Shown here piece after piece: positions 22,541 through 27,840 of a DNA stretch of 27,840 nucleotides. Below the pieces are notes generated by a model that saw only the letters and a list, made by a program, of their open reading frames with translations, did no database searches and was not told the origin of the DNA. The first letter of the stretch is position 1; every line of letters starts with the position of its first letter. Source of the DNA: DATNIC01 sp035604635 (GTDB lineage: Bacteria > Vulcanimicrobiota > Vulcanimicrobiia > Vulcanimicrobiales > Vulcanimicrobiaceae); assembly GCA_035604635.1 (NCBI GenBank), contig DATNIC010000135.1, positions 1 through 27,840 of the forward strand, written 5' to 3'. Both the position numbers and the translations under genes were made by a program.

Positions 22541-23719
22541 ATGGTCGGCATTCAAGCGATCAGCGCCGCAGCTTTCGGCTTCTCGCTGCCTTTCATGCCG
22601 CTGTTCATAGCGCAGCTCGGCGTCCATCCGCTCGCGAACGTCAGTTGGTGGTCGGGGATCGTCGGCTCGATCAACTTTTTCATGGCCGCATTGTTCGCGC
22701 CGGTGTGGGGCAGCCTCGCGGATCGCGTCGGGCGCAAGCCGATGGTCGTGCGTTCGAGCATCTTCGGCTGCATCACCTCAGCGCTGATGGGGATCTCGCA
22801 AAACGTTTGGGAGCTCACGGGCTCACGCGCGCTAATGGGAGCGTTCAGCGGTTTCGCGAGCGCCGCGACGGCGCTGGTCGGCTCGCAAGTTCCTGAAGAG
22901 TCGCTCGGATTCGCAATGGGCTGGATGTCGACGGCGCAGATGATCGGGACGCTGGTCGGTCCGCTGATCGGCGGGCTCGTCTCTGACCAGCTCCACGACT
23001 ATCGAGCGGTGTTCTTTTGGACAGCCGGCGGAACGCTGGTCGCCGCACTCGCGTGCGCGTTCTACGTCCGCGAGGACGTCAAGCCGCTGCCGGCCGCGGA
23101 ACAGCGCCGGATCCCGCTCTGGGAGCAATATCGCGAGATTCTCGTCCAACCGGAAGTCATCCCCATGTTCCTCGTCCTGATCCTCGCGATGATCGCGACG
23201 CTCGCGGTCGCGCCGATCCTTCCGCTCTTCGTGCAATCGATCGCGGGCGACTCGCCGTGGCTGGGGACTTTTGCCGGCGTAGCGTTCGCGATCACCGGCG
23301 TCGCCGGCCTGATAACCGCGCCGTGGCTCGGGAAGCTCAGCGATGAGGTCGGGTATCGGCGCATTTTGCTCATCACCCTCGCCGGCGCCGCCTGCTTCAC
23401 GATTCCGCAAGGCTTCGTCCACAATATTTGGGTGTTTTTCGCCCTGCGCTTCGGACTGGGCGTCTTTCTCGGCGGCATCTTGCCGACGGCGAATGCGTGG
23501 ATCGGCCGGCTCTTCCCGCCCGAACAGCGCGGCCGCGTCTACGGAATCAGCTACAGCGCGACGTTCACCGGGATGTTCATCGGCCCGTTGCTCGGCGGCG
23601 GCATCGCGGCCGTCTTCGGATTCCAAGCCGTCTTCTTCATCACCGGCCTGTTAATGATCGTCAACTTCTTATGGCTCGCGCTCTACCTTCGTCCGGCGTC
23701 CGGCGACGGCGTGAGCTGA
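22541..23719 (+). CDS. MFS transporter, probable drug-type exporter
   Basis: At least 392 residues with 12 likely membrane helices. MFS signatures are the loop 2-3 motif GSLADRVGRKPMVVRS, the motif C-like GWMSTAQMIGTLVGPLIGGL in helix 5, and the second-half repeat GKLSDEVGYRRILL. The overall pattern is that of MdtG/TetA-like exporters. The first standard start is ATG 22541, but the frame is open upstream to about 22502 and that stretch (TPQWRQTLWA) looks like the usual leader of this family; GAGGAG at 22492-22497 would suit a start near 22502, where the codon is GTA. The true start is therefore uncertain. It follows the methyltransferase-like gene directly and may be in its operon. Confidence 0.88.
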   Translation: MVGIQAISAAAFGFSLPFMPLFIAQLGVHPLANVSWWSGIVGSINFFMAALFAPVWGSLADRVGRKPMVVRSSIFGCITSALMGISQNVWELTGSRALMGAFSGFASAATALVGSQVPEESLGFAMGWMSTAQMIGTLVGPLIGGLVSDQLHDYRAVFFWTAGGTLVAALACAFYVREDVKPLPAAEQRRIPLWEQYREILVQPEVIPMFLVLILAMIATLAVAPILPLFVQSIAGDSPWLGTFAGVAFAITGVAGLITAPWLGKLSDEVGYRRILLITLAGAACFTIPQGFVHNIWVFFALRFGLGVFLGGILPTANAWIGRLFPPEQRGRVYGISYSATFTGMFIGPLLGGGIAAVFGFQAVFFITGLLMIVNFLWLALYLRPASGDGVS

Positions 23720-23793
23720 TGAACGGCTCTCGAAGAGAAGCTCAACGTCCCCTTCATCGGGCCTTCACCGGCACGGCACAATCTTAGACGGCT

Positions 23794-26343
23794 ATGGAGT
23801 CCATCGACCTCCGCGAGGCAGCCACTCTCCCTCCCGACGAGGTGATGCGCCGCCTGGAAACCACGCCCGACGGTCTCTCGGACAGCGAGGCGCAGGCACG
23901 CCTTCGTCGGTTTGGGCCGAACGAAATCGAGCAGCACCGCGCGAGTGCGTTCGGCGTCCTGTGGCGGCAATTCCAGAACCCGTTCCTGATCCTTCTGATC
24001 ACCAGCGCGCTGCTCTCGCTTTGGCTGCACGATCGTTCGGATGCGACCATCATCCTTGCGATTGTCGTCCTTAGCGTCGGCCTCAGCTTTGCGAACGAGT
24101 ACACCTCAGAGCGGGCCGTGGCCGACCTGCGCGCGCGTGTCCGGCGGACGGCTCTCGTCGTGCGCGGCGGTAAGCCTAGCAACGTGAGCCTCGCGGATCT
24201 GGTCCCCGGTGACCTCGTCAAGCTCGTCGTCGGAGACATTGTGCCCGCCGATCTGAGATTGATCGAGGTCCACGATCTCGAGTGCGACGAGTCCGCGCTC
24301 ACCGGCGAGGCTCTGCCGGCCACGAAATCGGCACCACCATGCGTTGCCGAGACCGGGGCGGATCTTGCTTCCTGTGCGTACTTCGGGACGGTCGTGAAAA
24401 ACGGCGCGGCTACCGGAGTTGTGGTGGCCACCGGCCGCGCCGCAGCCTTCGGATCGATCGCCCACCAGCTATCCAATCGTCTGCCGGAAACAGCGTTTCA
24501 ACTCGGCCTCAAAAATTTTTCGATGCTCCTCGTGCAGGTGACCGTGGTCTTGGCGGTGGGGATCTTCCTGGGCAACGCGCTACTGCATCATTCGATACTC
24601 GAGTCGCTCCTGTTCGCTCTTGCGATCGCGATCGGGCTCACCCCGCAGCTGCTGCCGGCGATCGTTACGATCAGCCTCTCGTTCGGCGCGCGCCGGTTGG
24701 CGCAACGCTCCGTCTTGGTCAAGCGGCTCGTGAGCATCGAGGATCTCGGCAACGTTGAAGTCCTCTTTACGGACAAGACCGGGACCCTGACCCAAGGCAA
24801 GATCTCCTTCCGGCAAGCGCTCGACGCAAACGGCGCGGCGTCCGAAGAACTTGCAGTCCTCGCATTGGTGTGCACCGACGTCGTGCTCGAAGGCGGCCAG
24901 GTCATCAGCGGAAACGCACTCGACGTTGCGCTGTGGGAAGCCGCGACCCCGGAACGCCGTGCCGCTGCCGCCGGCTACCGCGTAGTCGACAAGGCTCCCT
25001 TCGACTATCAGCGTCAAATGATGTCCGTCCTGGTCGACACACCTGCCGGTAGCCGCCTTTTGCTTGCGAAGGGCGCGCCGGAAGCAGTAGCCCTGCACTC
25101 TGGAAGCGACGGCGCCCGATTGGACGACGTTGTCAACCGCCAAATGGATGCCGGCAACCGCACGATCGTCCTCGCGCAATCTACGACTGCGTCGCTGACG
25201 ACGGTCCGCGCTGCCGAAGAGCACAGCCTGACACCGCTGGGTGCGCTGACCTTCGCGGACGAACCGAAGGCCGACGCCGCAGAAAGCCTAGAACGGCTGC
25301 GAAAGCTCGGCATACGATTGAAGATCGTCACGGGGGACAGCGCCCGCACCGCGCAAGTGCTGTGTCGCGACATCGGCGTCGCCGTTACCGGCACCCTCAC
25401 CGGGAAGGACATTGCGGCGATGAGCGACGCGGCGCTCGCGGAGGCGCTCGATCGTACCTCGATTTTTGCCCGCGTCACACCCGATCAGAAATCGCGGATC
25501 ATCAAGCTGCAGCGCGCCAAGGGATGCGACGTCGGCTTTCTGGGCGACGGAGTCAACGATGCCGTTGCACTGCACGATGCGGACGTCGGGATTTCAGTCA
25601 ACTCTGCGACCGACGTCGCCAAGGATGCTGCGGACATCGTTTTGCTGGAAAAGGACCTCGGGATATTGGCCGACGGAGTCGTGGAAGGCCGCCGCATCTT
25701 CACGAACACCACAAAGTACGTGCTGATGGGCACGTCATCCAACTTCGGCAACATGTTCAGCGCTGCGGGGGCGTCGCTGTTTCTGCCATTCTTGCCGATG
25801 CTACCCTCGCAGATTTTGCTGAACAACTTGCTCTACGACATCAGCGAAATGACCATCCCGACCGATAACGTCGACGAAGAAGCGTTGATACGGCCGGCCC
25901 ACTGGGACATGCGCTTCATTCAGCGGTTCATGCTCGCCTTCGGGCCGATCTCGTCCGTCTTCGATTTCGTGACGTTCGGCGTTATGATTTTTCTCTTCCA
26001 CGCGGGGCCCGAGCTCTTTCGGACCGGCTGGTTCGTTGAATCGCTCGCAACGCAGTCGCTCGTGATTTTCTTGATCCGCACGCGCCGCGTTCCGTTTTTC
26101 ACAAGCCGGCCGAGTTGGCAACTGACGGTAACGACGCTCGCCGTCGTCGCCGTCGGGGCGCTGCTGCCGTTCACGCCGCTTGCGCATCTGCTTGGCTTCG
26201 TCCCGCTGCCGCCGGCGTTTTTCGGCGTGCTCGCGCTAATGATCCTGAGCTATCTTGGCCTGATCGAATTCGGAAAGCTGATCTTCTTCGGCGCGACCCC
26301 AGCGCGCACGGCCGGAACGTCGGCGCTGAGCGCCCCGGCTTGA
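23794..26343 (+). CDS. P-type ATPase, MgtA-like (P3B), magnesium or related cation
   Basis: The protein has 849 residues, somewhat shorter than Escherichia coli MgtA. The order is: N-terminal cytoplasmic segment, M1-M2 (about 62-100), the actuator motif TGEA (170-173), M3-M4 with GLTPQLLPAIVT (281-292), the phosphorylation motif D327-KTGTLT, the hinge GDGVNDAVALHDADVGI, then M5-M10 with NNLLYDISEMTIP (677-689) and FGPISSVFDFVTFGVM. The last two segments and DKTGTLTQGKI strongly resemble MgtA/MgtB. The M4 motif has Gln (Q285) where MgtA has PEMLP, and the M6 motif has Glu (E685) where MgtA has YDxSQ. Only 74 bases separate it from the MFS gene, too few for a long Mg-sensing leader of its own. 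No clear ribosome site precedes ATG 23794. Confidence 0.9.
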   Translation: MESIDLREAATLPPDEVMRRLETTPDGLSDSEAQARLRRFGPNEIEQHRASAFGVLWRQFQNPFLILLITSALLSLWLHDRSDATIILAIVVLSVGLSFANEYTSERAVADLRARVRRTALVVRGGKPSNVSLADLVPGDLVKLVVGDIVPADLRLIEVHDLECDESALTGEALPATKSAPPCVAETGADLASCAYFGTVVKNGAATGVVVATGRAAAFGSIAHQLSNRLPETAFQLGLKNFSMLLVQVTVVLAVGIFLGNALLHHSILESLLFALAIAIGLTPQLLPAIVTISLSFGARRLAQRSVLVKRLVSIEDLGNVEVLFTDKTGTLTQGKISFRQALDANGAASEELAVLALVCTDVVLEGGQVISGNALDVALWEAATPERRAAAAGYRVVDKAPFDYQRQMMSVLVDTPAGSRLLLAKGAPEAVALHSGSDGARLDDVVNRQMDAGNRTIVLAQSTTASLTTVRAAEEHSLTPLGALTFADEPKADAAESLERLRKLGIRLKIVTGDSARTAQVLCRDIGVAVTGTLTGKDIAAMSDAALAEALDRTSIFARVTPDQKSRIIKLQRAKGCDVGFLGDGVNDAVALHDADVGISVNSATDVAKDAADIVLLEKDLGILADGVVEGRRIFTNTTKYVLMGTSSNFGNMFSAAGASLFLPFLPMLPSQILLNNLLYDISEMTIPTDNVDEEALIRPAHWDMRFIQRFMLAFGPISSVFDFVTFGVMIFLFHAGPELFRTGWFVESLATQSLVIFLIRTRRVPFFTSRPSWQLTVTTLAVVAVGALLPFTPLAHLLGFVPLPPAFFGVLALMILSYLGLIEFGKLIFFGATPARTAGTSALSAPA

Positions 26344-26354
26344 GGCCGGCAGCA

Positions 26355-26438
26355 CTAATACCAGAAAGACGGGTCGTAGTCGTACGGGTAGAGATAGCCG
26401 GGATAGTATTCGTTACCGAAAGAATCGTTAGGATCGGC
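26355..26438 (-). pseudogene. Possible Tyr-rich gene remnant in a 285-base gap
   Basis: The gap 26344-26628 has no convincing gene. On the minus strand 28 codons, between TGA (26441-26439) and TAG (26357-26355), read ADPNDSFGNEYYPGYLYPYD followed by YDPSFWY. This composition looks like the C-terminal tail of a small secreted Tyr/Pro/Asp-rich protein and not like a chance GC-rich frame. No start codon or upstream coding part is visible, so it may be a decayed gene end or coincidence. Confidence 0.3.
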
Positions 26439-26628
26439 TCACGCTGCTCGGTCTGGTGTTTCGGACGCTGGGGATGGTTCCCGAGAGCAAAGCGTCGTAA
26501 AGCTAGTCGCCCTACGGCGGCAGCCTTATCGGTTCACGGGTAGCCCGCCTGGCTCTGGGGAACTTTACAGCCGGCAACCGTAGTTCAAATGCGTTCGCTC
26601 GTCCGGTACAAACTGAAGGGAGCTGATC

Positions 26629-27231
26629 ATGACCCGTGCGCTCGTCGTCATCGGCGCAATCGTTCTCGTTCTATTCATCGGGGCAGCGAGTGTCGCTGGA
26701 AGTTACAATCAACTCGTCACGTTGGATCAGGCGGTACAATCACAGTGGGCGCAGGTCGAGAATGCCTATCAGCGCCGCGCCGACCTCATCCCGAACTTGG
26801 TCGCGACCGTCAAAGGAGCTGCGAACTTCGAGAAGAGCACGTACACTGCCGTTGCGGAAGCGCGCGCGAAGGTCGGCCAGGTAAGCGTGAACGCCGAGAA
26901 CTTACCGAACGATCCCGCCGCCTTCGAAAAGTTCGCTGCCGCGCAGGACGGCCTTTCCTCGGCGCTTTCGCGGCTCATCGCTGTATCCGAAGCGTATCCC
27001 CAGCTCAAGGCGACGCAGAATTTCTTGGATCTGCAAGCACAGCTCGAGGGGACGGAAAATCGGATCGCGGTCGAACGTATGCGCTACAACCAAGCTGCGC
27101 AGGGCTTCAACACCACGCGAGACTCCTTCCCGACCGTCATCCTTGCCGGCTTCTTCGGCTCACGCTTCAACGAGAAAGCGTACTTTAAAGCCCAACCCGG
27201 CGCGCAAAGCCCGCCGCCGGTGAAACTCTAA
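26629..27231 (+). CDS. lemA: LemA family protein
   Basis: The protein has 200 residues, a normal length. One N-terminal membrane helix (ALVVIGAIVLVLFIGAASVA) is followed by the LemA pattern: YNQLVTLDQAVQSQWAQVEN, AYQRRADLIPNLVATVKGAA, a helical middle, YPQLKATQNFLDLQAQLEGT and ENRIAVERMRYNQAAQGFNT. The C terminus has FFGSRFNEKAYFKA. The long helices probably lie outside the cytoplasm; the exact role of LemA is unknown, though it commonly pairs with TPM-domain proteins, as here. The start ATG 26629 has AAGGGAG about six bases upstream. The next gene starts 5 bases after its stop, so they form one operon. Confidence 0.94.
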   Translation: MTRALVVIGAIVLVLFIGAASVAGSYNQLVTLDQAVQSQWAQVENAYQRRADLIPNLVATVKGAANFEKSTYTAVAEARAKVGQVSVNAENLPNDPAAFEKFAAAQDGLSSALSRLIAVSEAYPQLKATQNFLDLQAQLEGTENRIAVERMRYNQAAQGFNTTRDSFPTVILAGFFGSRFNEKAYFKAQPGAQSPPPVKL

Positions 27232-27236
27232 CGCGC

Positions 27237-27840
27237 ATGCCGCCGGCTCCGTGGGCGCTCATCCGTATCGTTGCGGTCATACTGCTCGCGATCTGGATGC
27301 CGGCCGCCGGGCAGTCGGAAACCCCTATCCCTCCCGCGCCGACCCAGTGGGTCACCGACACCGCCGGACTGCTGTCGGCGCAGACGGTGAGCGATCAGAA
27401 CGCCCGTCTGCGCGATTATGAGGGCAGGACCGGCCACCAGATTCTCGTCTACGTCGCGCCGACGACCGGCGGGGTGCCGATCGAAGACTGGGCGGTCCGC
27501 GCGTTCGCGCAATGGAAGGTCGGGCGCAAGAATCTCGATGACGGACTAGTCCTCTTCATTTTTCCGCGCGATCGCACGGTTCGCATCGAAGTCGGGTACG
27601 GCCTTGAGTCCAAGGTCCCCGACGTCCTCGCGTCTCGCATCATTCGCGAAACGATCGTTCCGGCGCTGGCAGCAGGCCAACCCGATCGTGCGGTCATCGA
27701 AGGACTCGACCGGATTCTCCAGCTCACCGGCGATGCAACGTCGGGGAACCAGACGGCGACCGGCGATAACGGTAACGAAAACGGCTTCGGGCTCACCCCG
27801 CTCCAGCTCATCCTCATCGGGATCGTGTTCGTTGTGCTCG
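27237..27840 (+). CDS. TPM-domain (YgcG family) protein, 3' end beyond window
   Basis: I read this from the sequence: ATG 27237, five bases after the lemA stop, with 201 codons visible. The signal sequence (IRIVAVILLAIWMPAAG) is followed by QWVTDTAGLLSAQTVSDQNA, the opening of a TPM domain, then TGHQILVYVAP, EDWAVRAFAQWKVGRKNLDD, GLVLFIFPRDRTVRIEVGYG and ASRIIRETIVPALAAGQPD. After a Gly/Asn-rich linker, a second hydrophobic segment starts (LQLILIGIVFVVL), so the domain is probably held outside the membrane. YgcG-type proteins usually have a Gly/Ser-rich tail, not visible here. Gene order lemA-TPM is common in bacteria; the molecular role is unsettled. Confidence 0.92.
   Translation, partial: MPPAPWALIRIVAVILLAIWMPAAGQSETPIPPAPTQWVTDTAGLLSAQTVSDQNARLRDYEGRTGHQILVYVAPTTGGVPIEDWAVRAFAQWKVGRKNLDDGLVLFIFPRDRTVRIEVGYGLESKVPDVLASRIIRETIVPALAAGQPDRAVIEGLDRILQLTGDATSGNQTATGDNGNENGFGLTPLQLILIGIVFVVL

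Noticed and set aside
22832..23626. 264-residue minus-strand open frame opposite the MFS gene
   Set aside because: It is antisense to a gene with clear MFS motifs; the charged, Glu/Arg-rich product is typical of the reverse complement of hydrophobic codons.
23719..23793. Possible magnesium riboswitch leader before the MgtA-like gene
   Set aside because: Only 74 bases separate the two genes, and no M-box or mgtL-like features are visible.
1..27840. CRISPR arrays, insertion sequences, prophage genes or attachment sites
   Set aside because: I found no regularly spaced repeats, transposase or integrase motifs; the two tRNAs are not followed by an integrase or a duplicated tRNA end that I can see.

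Overview
The window is a GC-rich, gene-dense bacterial chromosome segment. Cleaved signal peptides on soluble binding proteins, a lipobox protein and a probable outer-membrane barrel point to a diderm. A type A RNase P RNA, a rapZ-yvcK pair, DUF1858, DUF2203 and DUF5069 proteins and several orphan solute-binding proteins fit an uncultured soil-type lineage. Candidatus Eremiobacterota (WPS-2) is my best guess, but this is inference and not shown by any marker here. I see no phage, insertion sequence or CRISPR array.

Region 1 (1-7030) looks like an uptake and aromatic-degradation neighbourhood. It has the beta (partial) and alpha subunits of a Rieske ring-hydroxylating dioxygenase and two paralogous branched-chain-amino-acid-type periplasmic binding proteins. 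It also has a secreted GlcG/HbpS-like protein, an amidohydrolase-2/ACMSD-like enzyme, a small secreted protein of unknown function and a probable beta-barrel protein. No permease, ATPase, ferredoxin or reductase is visible.

Region 2 (7100-12600) is housekeeping: tRNA-Ala(GGC), rnpB with a well-placed extended -10 promoter, a DUF1858 redox-type protein, DUF2203, rapZ-yvcK (4-base overlap), a glycerate kinase that overlaps yvcK tail to tail, a small carboxypeptidase-regulatory-like lipoprotein and a DUF5069 protein. A terminator-like hairpin covers the start codon of the lipoprotein gene.

Region 3 (12716-17286) is a tightly packed minus-strand operon: esterase, enoyl-CoA hydratase-like protein (apparently starting at ATT), then three tandem homologous NMT1/SsuA-type binding proteins, again with no transporter core. 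Esterase and crotonase genes beside the binding proteins suggest hydrolysis and CoA-linked breakdown of an imported compound; the substrate is unknown.

Region 4 (17303-22505) holds the most unusual gene. One uninterrupted reading frame of about 1326 codons joins a complete APC-type amino-acid permease to a GH35-like glycosidase with accessory domains. The junction is a signal-peptide-like hydrophobic segment. The frame then runs through a complete tRNA-Leu(CAA) gene, and a methyltransferase-like gene begins 9 bases after that tRNA.

Region 5 (22541-27840) has an MFS exporter, an MgtA-like P-type ATPase with a possible charge swap between the M4 and M6 motifs, a short tyrosine-rich coding remnant, and a lemA-TPM(YgcG) pair cut off by the window end.
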